64,000 nt of DNA from Paraconexibacter sp040581415 (GTDB lineage: Bacteria; Actinomycetota; Thermoleophilia; Solirubrobacterales; Solirubrobacteraceae): the NCBI RefSeq assembly GCF_040581415.1, contig NZ_CP114014.1, forward strand, positions 3,472,001-3,536,000. The letters are read 5' to 3'. Of this stretch, positions 50,683-58,990 are shown piece by piece. The stretch's first letter is position 1. Each line of letters starts with the position of its first letter. Below the pieces are notes generated by a model that did not search any database, had not been told where the DNA came from, and was given only the letters and a program-made list of their open reading frames with translations. The translations under genes were made by a program, and so were the position numbers.

Positions 50683-51227
50683 CAGGTGGTGGACGTCGTC
50701 GTGAGGCGGGCGGGGACGGCCAGGTCTTCGCGGTCCAGCTCGTCGGTCAGGGCGCTTTGGAGGCGCCGCGAGGCGCGACTCAGGCGCGTCCGCACGAGCA
50801 CCGGGGGCAGCCGCATCACGGCCGCGATCGCCCGCGGCGGCAGCCCGTCCCACAGCGACAGCAGCAGCAGTTCGCGGTCGGCCTCGGAGACCGCGGCGAG
50901 CGCGGCAAGGACCGCGCGGCGGCGGGCCGGGGAGTCCTGGTCGTCGTCCGCCGGGGGAGCGGCGACGAGCGCCAGGCGCTCGGCCAGCGCGGCGGCCCGC
51001 TCCCGCGAGCGACGCTGGTTGGCCAGGCACTTGCGGGCCGTCCCGAGGAGCCACGGGACGGGGTCCGCGGGCAGGTCGCCCCGGCGCCGCCACGCGATCA
51101 GGAAGACCTCCCCGGCGACGTCCTCGACCTGGTCGGCCTGGGTGCGCGCGGACAGGTAGCGGCAGACCGTGCGGTAGTGCTCGGCGAACAACGCACGGAA
51201 GGCCTCTGAATCAGCGGGGCGTGCCAT
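50682..51227 (-). CDS. ECF-type RNA polymerase sigma factor
   Basis: 181 residues from the ATG at 51227. Region 2: FRALFAEHYRTVCRYLSART, then EDVAGEVFLIAWRR and VPWLLGTARKCLANQRR. Region 4: LAAVSEADRELLLLSLWDGL, then PPRAIAAVMRLPPVLVRTRL. The last 20 residues are an extension. Coupled (TGATG) to the membrane protein gene that follows, which may hold or sense for it. The target promoters cannot be read from this window. Confidence 0.85.
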   Translation of the reverse strand: MARPADSEAFRALFAEHYRTVCRYLSARTQADQVEDVAGEVFLIAWRRRGDLPADPVPWLLGTARKCLANQRRSRERAAALAERLALVAAPPADDDQDSPARRRAVLAALAAVSEADRELLLLSLWDGLPPRAIAAVMRLPPVLVRTRLSRASRRLQSALTDELDREDLAVPARLTTTSTT

Positions 51228-51333
51228 CAAGGGGAGAGTGTCCGGCTTCCCCGGATCGTGTCATCCCGGCCTCCGGAGGGTCGGACGGATGCCGCGCACG
51301 CTCGGCCCCAGGACCGGCGGGCGGGGGTCGCTG

Positions 51334-51339
51334 TACGCT
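51334..51339 (+). promoter_or_regulatory. Candidate -10 element, leaderless arrangement
   Basis: TACGCT lies 7 bases before the GTG at 51347; the intervening bases are CGCCCCC and no Shine-Dalgarno is present. Confidence 0.42.
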
Positions 51340-51346
51340 CGCCCCC

Positions 51347-52234
51347 GTGTTCGCCGACGTGATGCTGCCGCTCTCGCTGACCCTGATCATGGGGTCGCTC
51401 GGGCTGACGCTCACGCCGGCCGACTTCCGGCGGGTCCTTACGGCACCCAAGGGCGTCGGCATCGGGCTGGCGAACCTGCTGGTCATCTCTCCGCTGCTGG
51501 CCTTCTCGGTCAGCGAGCTCTACGGGCTGACCGCCGTGCTGGCGGTCGGGATCGTGCTGCTGGGGTCCTCCCCCGGCGGCACGACGGCCAACATGTTCAC
51601 CCACCTCGCCCGGGGCGACGTCGCGCTGAGCGTGTCGATGACGGCGGTGTCGAGCGTCGCCTCCGTCATCACGGTCCCCCTGTTCCTCGGGCTGGCCGCG
51701 GACCACTTCGGCGCAGAGGACATCAGCGACCAGATCTCGATGCCGGGCATCGCGGCGAAGGTCTTCCTGATCACCATCGTGCCGCTGTCGATCGGCATGC
51801 TCATCCGCGCCCGGCGCACCGAGTGGACCCTGCGGAACATGGCGAAGGCCAAGCGGGTTGCGCTGACCGCCTTCGTGCTCGTCGTGGTGGGCGCGATCAT
51901 CAGCGAGTTCGACGAGGTCAGCGGTTCCCTCGACGAGGTCGCCCCCGCCGTGATCACGTTCAACGTCCTCGCGATGACGGTCAGCTACCTGATCGCGCGC
52001 GGGGCGAAGCTGAACGGCAAGCAGGCCACCGCGATCGCGCTGGAGCTCGGCGTGCACAACACCACCGTCGCGCTCGCCGTCGCCGCGAGCGTCGACGACG
52101 ACCTCACCGCGCCCGCCGCGGTCTACGGCATCTTCATGTTCGTGACCGCGGGCCTCTTCGCGCGCTTCATGGCCCGCCGGAACGCCGAGGACCCCCCGCC
52201 GGCCCCGGCGCCGACCACCGCCCCGGCGGCCTGA
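51347..52234 (+). CDS. Bile acid:sodium symporter (BASS) family transporter
   Basis: 295 residues from a GTG, with nine or so membrane helices. LLGSSPGGTTANMFTHLARG (two residues after SP- form the family's substrate/sodium loop), DVALSVSMTAVSS, and IALELGVHNTTVALAVA (the second crossover motif) are typical of BASS/SBF proteins. Bacterial members carry organic anions with sodium. The substrate is unknown. An Ala/Pro-rich tail follows the last helix. Confidence 0.87.
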   Translation: MFADVMLPLSLTLIMGSLGLTLTPADFRRVLTAPKGVGIGLANLLVISPLLAFSVSELYGLTAVLAVGIVLLGSSPGGTTANMFTHLARGDVALSVSMTAVSSVASVITVPLFLGLAADHFGAEDISDQISMPGIAAKVFLITIVPLSIGMLIRARRTEWTLRNMAKAKRVALTAFVLVVVGAIISEFDEVSGSLDEVAPAVITFNVLAMTVSYLIARGAKLNGKQATAIALELGVHNTTVALAVAASVDDDLTAPAAVYGIFMFVTAGLFARFMARRNAEDPPPAPAPTTAPAA

Positions 52235-52264
52235 CGCCGGCCGGGGGCGACGCCTGCGCGTCGG

Positions 52265-54115
52265 TCAGTCGCCGGCCTTCGCCGCGTTGCGCCCCGCCTT
52301 CACGCGGTCGGTGGCGGAGAGCAGGACCTTGCGCAGGCGCACGTTGTCGGGGGTCACCTCGACGCACTCGTCCGGGCGGATGAACTCGAGCGCCTGATCC
52401 AGGGACAGGCGCAGCGCCGGCACGATGTTGACCATCTCGTCGGCGTTGGCGGACCGGATGTTGGTCTGCTTCTTCTCCCGCACCGCGTTGACGTCGAGGT
52501 CGTCGGCGCGGGCGTTGGAGCCGACGATCATGCCCTCGTAGACGTCCTCGCCGGGGCCGACGAACAGCGCGCCGCGCTCCTGCATGCGCATGATCGCGAA
52601 CGACGCGGTCTTGCCGGTGCGGTCGGCGACCAGGGAGCCCTGGGCGCGGGTCTTGATCTCGCCCTGCCACGGCTCGTAGCGCTCGAAGACCGAGTGCATG
52701 ATCCCGGAGCCGCGCGTCTCGGTCATGAACTCGGTGCGGAAGCCGATCAGGCCGCGGGCAGGGACCAGGTACTCGAGCCGGACCCAGCCCGTGCCGTGGT
52801 TGATCATCTGCTCCATGCGGCCCTTGCGGAGGGCCATGAGCTGCGTGACGGTGCCGAGGAAGTCCTCGGGCACGTCGATGGCCATGCGCTCGATCGGCTC
52901 GTGGACCTTGCCGTTGACCTCCTGCGTGACGACCTTGGGCTTGCCGACGGTGAGCTCGAAGCCCTCGCGGCGCATGCTCTCGACCAGCACGCCGAGCTGC
53001 AGCTCGCCGCGGCCCTGGACCTCCCAGGTGTCGGGGCGCTCGGTCTCGAGGACCCGGATCGACACGTTGCCGACGAGCTCCGCCTGGAGCCGGTCGGAGA
53101 CCTGGCGCGCGGTCAGCTTGGAGCCGACCTTGCCCGCCAGCGGGCTCGTGTTGATGCCGATGGTCATGCCGAGCGCAGGCTCGTCGACGCTGACGGGGGG
53201 CAGCGGCTTGGGGTCCTCGGAATCGGCGACCGTGTCGCCGATCGTGATGTCCGGGAACCCGGCGAGGGCGATGATGTCGCCGGGCCCGGCGCCGTCCGCG
53301 GCGACGCGGTTCATGCCCTCGGTGAGGTACAGCTCGGCGACCCGGACCTTCTCGATCGCGCCCGACTCGTGACGGCACCAGGCGACGGTCTGGCCCTTCT
53401 TGATGTTGCCGTTGTGCACGCGGCAGAGCGCCAGCCGGCCGAGGTAGGCGGACGCGTCGAGGTTCGTGACCAGCGCCTGCAGGCCGTGGCCCTCGGTGTA
53501 GGTCGGCGCCGGGACCGTCGACACCAGCAGGTCCAGCAGCGGCTTGAGGTCGGCGCCGTCGACGCCCTGCTCCAGGGACGCCTGGCCGGCGCGGGCGTTC
53601 GTGTAGACGATCGGGAACTCGATCTGCGCCTCGTTGGCGTCGAGGTCGATAAACAGCTGGTAGACCTCGTCGACCACCTCGCTGATGCGGGCGTCCGGAC
53701 GGTCGACCTTGTTGATGACGAGGATGACCGGCAGGTTCGCCTCCAGCGCCTTGCGCAGGACGAACCGGGTCTGGGGCAGCGGGCCCTCGGAGCTGTCGAC
53801 GAGGAGCACCACCCCATCGACCATCGTCAGGCCGCGCTCGACCTCGCCCCCGAAGTCGGCGTGGCCGGGGGTGTCGACGAGGTTGATCTTGACCTCGTCC
53901 GCCCCGGGGGCGGTGTAGCGGATGGCCGCGTTCTTGGCCAGGATCGTGATGCCGCGCTCGCGCTCCTGGTCCATCGAGTCCATGACCCGGTCGGTGACTT
54001 CCCCGTGGTCGGAGAACGTTCCGGACTGGCGCAGCAGGGCGTCGACCAGCGTGGTTTTTCCATGGTCGACGTGCGCGATGATGGCGACGTTGCGTAGATC
54101 TTGACGGGCGAGCAC
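52265..54115 (-). CDS. typA: Ribosome-associated GTPase TypA/BipA
   Basis: 616 residues from a GTG. G1 is AHVDHGKTT (residues 14-22), G3 is DTPGHADFGGEVER, G4 is NKVDRPDAR. EF-G-like domains III and V and the TypA-specific C-terminal domain follow (SANADEMVNIVPALRLSLDQ). TypA binds the 70S ribosome in a GTP-dependent way and aids assembly or stress adaptation. It has its own promoter at 54123-54128 and converges on the BASS transporter. Confidence 0.95.
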   Translation of the reverse strand: MLARQDLRNVAIIAHVDHGKTTLVDALLRQSGTFSDHGEVTDRVMDSMDQERERGITILAKNAAIRYTAPGADEVKINLVDTPGHADFGGEVERGLTMVDGVVLLVDSSEGPLPQTRFVLRKALEANLPVILVINKVDRPDARISEVVDEVYQLFIDLDANEAQIEFPIVYTNARAGQASLEQGVDGADLKPLLDLLVSTVPAPTYTEGHGLQALVTNLDASAYLGRLALCRVHNGNIKKGQTVAWCRHESGAIEKVRVAELYLTEGMNRVAADGAGPGDIIALAGFPDITIGDTVADSEDPKPLPPVSVDEPALGMTIGINTSPLAGKVGSKLTARQVSDRLQAELVGNVSIRVLETERPDTWEVQGRGELQLGVLVESMRREGFELTVGKPKVVTQEVNGKVHEPIERMAIDVPEDFLGTVTQLMALRKGRMEQMINHGTGWVRLEYLVPARGLIGFRTEFMTETRGSGIMHSVFERYEPWQGEIKTRAQGSLVADRTGKTASFAIMRMQERGALFVGPGEDVYEGMIVGSNARADDLDVNAVREKKQTNIRSANADEMVNIVPALRLSLDQALEFIRPDECVEVTPDNVRLRKVLLSATDRVKAGRNAAKAGD

Positions 54116-54122
54116 GCGGTGA

Positions 54123-54128
54123 ACCGTA
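54123..54128 (-). promoter_or_regulatory. Candidate -10 element of typA, leaderless arrangement
   Basis: On the minus strand TACGGT lies 7 bases before the typA GTG, with TCACCGC between and no Shine-Dalgarno. The remaining 149 bases up to 54278 show nothing else that I can assign. Confidence 0.42.
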
Positions 54129-54277
54129 GGGCAGTTGTGCCTCAGACCGCCGCTGGGGTGGGTCCGGCGTGCCTGCCGCGGCGCGTTTCGGGCAACGCCG
54201 ACCGGCTCGCCGCACGTGCCTCACGCCCAATGGACGCGACCCTACCGACTTGCAGAACACACGCTCGGGATGTGCGG

Positions 54278-54490
54278 TCACCGCTTGGGCGGCGCGTCGA
54301 GTCGACCGCGCTGCCCCGGCGCGCCGCCGGCGTGCTCGTCGGGGACGTTGGGGATCTGGGTCATGACGAGCTTGGTGATGACGCGGTCGACCGGGCCCTT
54401 GTTGTTGCGGACCGCGCGGTTCAGCAGCGCCTGCTCGGTGGCCGCGCGCCGCTCGCGGGCGAGCAGCTTCAACTCCTCGGCGCGGGTCAT
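54278..54490 (-). CDS. Small basic protein co-translated with the molybdopterin oxidoreductase
   Basis: 70 residues: MTRAEELKLLARERRAATEQ, then a predicted second helix (VDRVITKLVMTQIPNVP) and a Gly/Arg-rich tail. No family recognised. Its ATG overlaps the stop of the oxidoreductase gene (ATGA), which supports translation and a linked role, for example as an assembly factor or subunit. The role is unproven. Confidence 0.6.
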   Translation of the reverse strand: MTRAEELKLLARERRAATEQALLNRAVRNNKGPVDRVITKLVMTQIPNVPDEHAGGAPGQRGRLDAPPKR

Positions 54491-56712
54491 GTGAACAGCA
54501 CCGGGGTCGCGTCCTTCTGATGCAGCACGTCGGCGATGTGCGGCGGTGGCCCGTCGAGGCGGTGCAGCGCGCCCGCGAAGCCCTTGAACTGGGGGACGCC
54601 CTGCTCGCGGTCCAGGTGGTCCGCGGTGTCGTCGATGAGCATGCCGTCGTTGTGCTGGTCGGCGCCGGCCCCGTCGAGCTTGCCGATCAGCTCGGGGAAC
54701 CACCAGCCGTGCGGGACGCGAAGGTGACCGCGGAGCATGTCGGGCCGCAGCTCGACCACGCCGCTGACGCTGCCGTGCCCGGAGCTGACGTTCACCCAGT
54801 CGCCCGCGACCAGGCCCTCGTCCGTGGCGTCGTCGGGATGGACGAAGATCTTCGGCAGCGGCGACATCTTCCGCGCAGACGGCAGTTGCCGCTGGCCGGT
54901 CTGGAAGTACGGGTCCTCGCGGACGCCGATGAAGACGTTGTAGGGGAAGGCGGGGTCGCGGTGCGGCTCGCGGTAGTACGGCAGCGGGTCGAACCCGATC
55001 TCCTCCAGCACGCTGGAGCTCAGCTCGATCTTGCCGGACGGGGTGCCGAAGCCCGTGCGCCGGTACGAGCGGTACTGGTGCTTCGCGATCCGCATGTCGT
55101 AGGTGTCGATGAACTCCTGGTAGCTCATGCCCATCGGCTGCATGCGGTGGTCGAGCATGGCCTCCAGCGTCTTCCACGGCATCTGCTCGCCGAGGCCCAT
55201 GCGCTCAGCGAGATCGACCCAGAAGGCGAAGACGCTGCGGCAGTTCTCGGGAGGCTGGACGGCCTGCTCGGAGCTGATCAGCCACGAGCGCCAGCCGAAC
55301 GAGTCGTGGATGTTCGGCCGCTCCAGCCACGTGTCCCCCGGCAGGACGTAGTCCGCCAGCTCGGCGGTCGGGGTCATGAACAGCTCGTGCGCGACGATCA
55401 GGTCCTGGTTCATCAGCCCCTCCCGGATCCGGGGCTGGTTGGCGTAGCTCATCAGCGTGTTGTTCCCGAGCGTGAAGAACGCCTTCACCGGATACGGGTC
55501 GCCGTCCGCCATCGCCTTGAACAGCGACGACGGGTTCGCCATGTAGGAGCCCATCACGAGGTTCGCGTAGGCATGGCCGTAGACCCGCTCGGTGTGCGGC
55601 GCGAGGAGCTCCCCCGTCCGGTGCGTGAACGCCGGGTACTCGTCGTAGCCGAGCTGCTTGCCCCGCTGCTCCGGCGAGAGCGCCTCGTGGAGCTCGAGCT
55701 TGGACTCCGTGAGGTACTCGGCGTTGAAGCCGTACATCAGCTCGCCGCCGGGGACGTCCAGGTGGCCGCAGATCGCCTTCAGGATCGACTGGCAGCGGAT
55801 CGCGGACGTGGACGAGACCTGCTGGTCGGTCGTCGGCGACCACGGCATGCACGCCGACCGCGCCCCTGCGTACATCCGGGCCGCCGTCTGGATCTTCGCG
55901 ATCTCCACGCCGGTGATCTCCGCGACCCGCTCCAGCGGGTACTCGGCCAGGCGCTCCCGGAGCGCGTCGAAGCCGACGGTCCAGTCGCGGACGAAGTCCT
56001 CGTCGTAGAGCTGCTCGTCGACGATCACCCGCAACCAGCCCAGGTACATCGCCGCGTCCGTCCCGGCCCGCAGCTGCAGGTGGATGTCGGCCTTCTCCGC
56101 CTGGCCGGAGACGCGCGGGTCCAGCACGATCAGCTTGCCGCCCTTGGCCTGCGCCTGGCGGACGAGGTTGTAGATCGGCGTCCACGAGTGCTTGCGCGGG
56201 TTGTGCCCGCCGAGGACGACGAGCTCGGTGTTGAGCAGGTCCGGCCAGGGGAACCAACCGAGCGTCAGCTTGTTCACCGCGGCCGTGTTGCCCATGCACA
56301 TCGCCACGCCGCTGATCCAATTCGGCGATCCGAGCAGGTTCATGAACCGCCGGCCCATCCCCATCTCCACACTCGTGTTCCAGTTGGAGGTGGAGACGGC
56401 GAACGCCTCGGGGCCGTGTTCGTCGACCACGCGCTTCAGCCGCGCCGCGATGTCGCTCATCGCCTCATCCCACGTGACCTCCTCCCACTCGCCCGACCCC
56501 CGCTCGCCGACGCGCCGCAGCGGCGTCTTCAGCCGCTCCGGGAGGGCGTAGAGCTTCGGCGCCGTGATGCCCTTGAAGCAGAAGTTGTCGGCGACGACGG
56601 GGTTGGACGGCGGGGCGACCTTCAGGACCTCGCCGTCCTGCACGTGGACCTCGAGCTGGCAGGCGATGTCGCACACCGTGCATACCGCCTTCTTGACCTC
56701 CACAGGACTCAT
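54487..56712 (-). CDS. Cytoplasmic molybdopterin oxidoreductase with [4Fe-4S] cluster
   Basis: 741 residues. The N-terminal cluster ligands are Cys11, Cys14, Cys18 and Cys45. The Mo ligand is probably Cys139 in VAMCMGNTAAV. The C-terminal molydop-binding barrel contains VHPDDATDEGLVAGDWVNVS. No twin-arginine signal, so it is cytoplasmic. It belongs to the DMSO-reductase superfamily, resembling formate-dehydrogenase/acetylene-hydratase-like members; no electron-transfer subunit lies nearby. The reaction is unknown. Divergent from an HxlR regulator with only 20 bases between the start codons. Confidence 0.85.
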   Translation of the reverse strand: MSPVEVKKAVCTVCDIACQLEVHVQDGEVLKVAPPSNPVVADNFCFKGITAPKLYALPERLKTPLRRVGERGSGEWEEVTWDEAMSDIAARLKRVVDEHGPEAFAVSTSNWNTSVEMGMGRRFMNLLGSPNWISGVAMCMGNTAAVNKLTLGWFPWPDLLNTELVVLGGHNPRKHSWTPIYNLVRQAQAKGGKLIVLDPRVSGQAEKADIHLQLRAGTDAAMYLGWLRVIVDEQLYDEDFVRDWTVGFDALRERLAEYPLERVAEITGVEIAKIQTAARMYAGARSACMPWSPTTDQQVSSTSAIRCQSILKAICGHLDVPGGELMYGFNAEYLTESKLELHEALSPEQRGKQLGYDEYPAFTHRTGELLAPHTERVYGHAYANLVMGSYMANPSSLFKAMADGDPYPVKAFFTLGNNTLMSYANQPRIREGLMNQDLIVAHELFMTPTAELADYVLPGDTWLERPNIHDSFGWRSWLISSEQAVQPPENCRSVFAFWVDLAERMGLGEQMPWKTLEAMLDHRMQPMGMSYQEFIDTYDMRIAKHQYRSYRRTGFGTPSGKIELSSSVLEEIGFDPLPYYREPHRDPAFPYNVFIGVREDPYFQTGQRQLPSARKMSPLPKIFVHPDDATDEGLVAGDWVNVSSGHGSVSGVVELRPDMLRGHLRVPHGWWFPELIGKLDGAGADQHNDGMLIDDTADHLDREQGVPQFKGFAGALHRLDGPPPHIADVLHQKDATPVLFT

Positions 56713-56729
56713 GCTTCTAAAATAGGAGC
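56713..56729. promoter_or_regulatory. Dyad in the 20-base gap between divergent start codons
   Basis: GCTTCTAAAATAGGAGC is an imperfect palindrome filling nearly the whole gap between the ATGs at 56712 (minus) and 56733 (plus). On the minus strand TATTTT is a -10-like hexamer (56725-56720) 7 bases from the ATG, a leaderless layout. On the plus strand AGGAG at 56724-56728 is a Shine-Dalgarno for 56733. Confidence 0.6.
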
Positions 56730-56732
56730 GAC

Positions 56733-57107
56733 ATGGCCGAGACGCAAGTCCCCGCGTACGATCGAGGCGTGCCCGCCCGCAAGCCGACCCCGCGCCCGGG
56801 CCAGCCCGTTCGCGGCTCCAAGAGCGGTCAGCCACTCATGGCGTTGTTCGACCTGCTCGGCCGCCGCTGGGCGATCACCGTCCTGTGGTCCCTGCGCCAC
56901 AGCCCGCTGAACTTCCGCGAGCTGCAGGCCGCCGCCGAGGGCATCGCGACGTCCGTCCTCAACACCCGCCTGCGCGAGCTGCGCGAAGCCGCCCTCGTCG
57001 TCACCGGGGACGACGGCTACGAGCTGACCGAGCTGGGCGCGTCACTGCTGGCCGCCGGGCAGCCGCTCGTCGCGTGGGCCGACGCCTGGGCCGAGGAACG
57101 ACCCTAG
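56733..57107 (+). CDS. HxlR-family transcriptional regulator
   Basis: 124 residues. MALFDLLGRRWAITVLWSLR, then FRELQAAAEGIATSVLNTRL and ELREAALV form the winged helix of HxlR proteins. Thirty or so basic, Pro-rich residues precede it. AGGAG five bases before the ATG supports this start; a GTG at 56769 preceded by TACGAT (56757-56762) is an alternative leaderless start that would shorten the protein by 12. It probably regulates the divergent molybdopterin gene. The stop shares CTAG with the converging epimerase gene. Confidence 0.82.
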   Translation: MAETQVPAYDRGVPARKPTPRPGQPVRGSKSGQPLMALFDLLGRRWAITVLWSLRHSPLNFRELQAAAEGIATSVLNTRLRELREAALVVTGDDGYELTELGASLLAAGQPLVAWADAWAEERP

Positions 57108-58249
57108 GCGTCGCGCCCGTCGCCACCGCCCGCCGCGAGCGGCAGGTCACGCGCGAGGCGAGCCACGATCCGGCCCGACGCCAGGCCGTCCCCGTACGGG
57201 TTGGCCGCCTGGGACATGGCGTCGTAGGCGTCGCGGTCGTCGAGCAGCTGCTCCAGGTCGGCCTTGACGGCCTCGGGCGAGGTCCCGGAGAGCCGCACGC
57301 AGCCCGCGTCGACGCCCTCGGGGCGCTCGGTCGTGTCGCGCATGACGAGCACCGGGACACCGAACGACGGGGCTTCCTCCTGCACTCCCCCGCTGTCGGT
57401 CAGCACGATGTCGGCATCGCGCAGCGCGTGGACGAACGTGTGGTAGTCGAGGGGATCGAGCAGGTGCACGCGGTCGCGGCCGCCCGGCTTCGCTTGGACG
57501 CTCTCGCGGACGACCGGGCTGAGGTGCATCGGCAGCACCACCTCCACGTCCCCGCGCTCGGCGACCTGCGCGATCGCCTCGCACAGCGCGAGCTGCCCGC
57601 TGCCGTGGGTCTCGCGCCGGTGCATCGTCACCAGGATCCGGGTCGCGGCCTGCTTGGGCGGCAGCAGCTGCTCGCCGCCGGCCGGGAGCGGCCGGGCGGC
57701 GGTGGCCAGCAGCGCGTCGATCACGGTGCTGCCGGTGACCTCGATCGCGTCGTCGTGGATGCCCTCGCGCAGGAGGTTCGCGCGGTTGCCGTCGGTCGCG
57801 CAGAAGTGCCAGCGGGCGATGCGGCCGATCATGCTGCGCGTCCCCTCCTCGGGGAACGGGCGGGCCAGGTCACCCGTGCGCAGGCCGGCTTCGACGTGGC
57901 CGATCGGGACCTGCTGGTAGAAGGCGGCAAGCGCCCCGGACAGGGTCGTGGCGGTGTCGCCCTGCACGAGGACCGCGGCGGGCCGGCGGTCGGCGACGAC
58001 CTCGCCGAGCGCCACGAGGGCACGGGCGGTGAACGCCTCCGGCGCCTGCGACGGCTGCATCAGGCCGAGCTCGACGTCGATCTGGATCCCGAGCACGTCG
58101 ACGACCTGGTCGAGCATCTCCCGGTGCTGCCCGGTCGACACGGCGCACACGTCGAGGCCGGGGTCGGCGCGCAGCGCCGCGATGACGGGACCGAGCTTGA
58201 TGGCCTCCGGACGGGTGCCGAGGCACACCATCACGCACGGGCGGCTCAC
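57104..58249 (-). CDS. wecB: UDP-N-acetylglucosamine 2-epimerase (non-hydrolysing)
   Basis: 381 residues from the GTG at 58249, with GAGGTGG as Shine-Dalgarno. Family motifs: CLGTRPEAIKLGPVIAAL at the N-terminus, STGQHREML, GHVEAGLRTGD, TMHRRETHG, and TDSGGVQEEAPSFGVPVLVM. It interconverts UDP-GlcNAc and UDP-ManNAc for cell-surface polysaccharide. The start overlaps the stop of a truncated glycosyltransferase reading frame, indicating a former polysaccharide operon. Confidence 0.92.
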   Translation of the reverse strand: MSRPCVMVCLGTRPEAIKLGPVIAALRADPGLDVCAVSTGQHREMLDQVVDVLGIQIDVELGLMQPSQAPEAFTARALVALGEVVADRRPAAVLVQGDTATTLSGALAAFYQQVPIGHVEAGLRTGDLARPFPEEGTRSMIGRIARWHFCATDGNRANLLREGIHDDAIEVTGSTVIDALLATAARPLPAGGEQLLPPKQAATRILVTMHRRETHGSGQLALCEAIAQVAERGDVEVVLPMHLSPVVRESVQAKPGGRDRVHLLDPLDYHTFVHALRDADIVLTDSGGVQEEAPSFGVPVLVMRDTTERPEGVDAGCVRLSGTSPEAVKADLEQLLDDRDAYDAMSQAANPYGDGLASGRIVARLARDLPLAAGGGDGRDA

Positions 58250-58404
58250 CGGGCCACCTCGGCGCCGGCCATGGGCACGGCGTCGCGCGCGGTCTTGTCC
58301 CAGGCGTCGCGGCGAAGCGCAAGGCGCGCGAACGCCCGCAGCGTGCACGGGACGCCCCAGAAGTACGCGTAGCCCACGAACGCCACGTAGACCCCCGGAA
58401 TCGC
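58246..58404 (-). pseudogene. C-terminal remnant of a glycosyltransferase (GT2-like)
   Basis: A 52-codon open stretch encodes a membrane-like segment (IPGVYVAFVGYAYFWGVP) followed by LRAFARLALRRDAWDKTAR, the kind of end seen in membrane-anchored family-2 glycosyltransferases. Immediately upstream in the same frame is a TAG (58405-58407), and the sequence above it has no glycosyltransferase character. The TGA overlaps the wecB GTG (GTGA), as if the full gene once preceded wecB. The catalytic domain is missing. A short functional peptide is possible but less likely. Confidence 0.55.
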
Positions 58405-58501
58405 CTAGAGCGGGGTGCGGTGCCGCTGCGCGCTGTCGTGGTGCACGGCGGCGCGCTGGAAGGCGACCGCGAGCATCGAAAGCGGACCGCAGGCCATAGC
58501 T

Positions 58502-58990
58502 TTACGGCGCGGAGTTGCCCTCGTGGGCCCGAAGCATGGCGTGCAGACCTTCGCGCATCAGGGCCTTCACGCTGGAGCACGGCACCCCGAGGCCATCGGC
58601 GATCTCCGAACACGATAGGCCGCCGAGCCGGCTGAGTCCGACGACCTGGGCCGCCTCGGGACCCATGCGGGCGAAGGGCGCGTAGACCTGTCCGCTGTCA
58701 CGCGCCTCGGACGCGGCGCACCGCTGCACGGTGATGAGCAGCCAGACGACCGCAGGCAGGTCGGAATGCCCGACCGGCAGCCCGCGTGAGGCCGCGACGA
58801 AGGCCTGCTCGACGGCGCGTGCGGCACGGTGCGGGTCGAGGCACAGGGCGGCCGCAAGCCGGTAGGCCCGCGGCGCGTGACGGTCGTAGAACTCGGCGCG
58901 GGCGGCGCGATCGCCGCGACTCCCGTCCGCGGACAACTCGGCATCCGTGCGTGGGGGCGCTTCGGGGACGACCGTTGCAGCAGCAGACAT
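58502..58990 (-). CDS. Sigma-70-like regulatory protein (ECF type, divergent)
   Basis: 162 residues from the ATG at 58990. EFYDRHAPRAYRLAAALCLD resembles sigma region 2.1-2.2 and LGGLSCSEIADGLGVPCSSV with KALMREGLHAML resembles region 4 helix-turn-helix. The linker region is short and the RNA-polymerase-binding part is weakly conserved, so it may not be a functional sigma factor. It is divergent from the MoxR/DUF58/transglutaminase operon across about 220 bases and may control it. Confidence 0.65.
   Translation of the reverse strand: MSAAATVVPEAPPRTDAELSADGSRGDRAARAEFYDRHAPRAYRLAAALCLDPHRAARAVEQAFVAASRGLPVGHSDLPAVVWLLITVQRCAASEARDSGQVYAPFARMGPEAAQVVGLSRLGGLSCSEIADGLGVPCSSVKALMREGLHAMLRAHEGNSAP

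Noticed and set aside
58408..58497. Short frame (about 30 codons, starting MACGPLSM) just upstream of the glycosyltransferase remnant and in the same frame
   Set aside because: No Shine-Dalgarno, no similarity that I can name and ends at the TAG. Possibly part of the decayed gene but not supportable as a separate gene.
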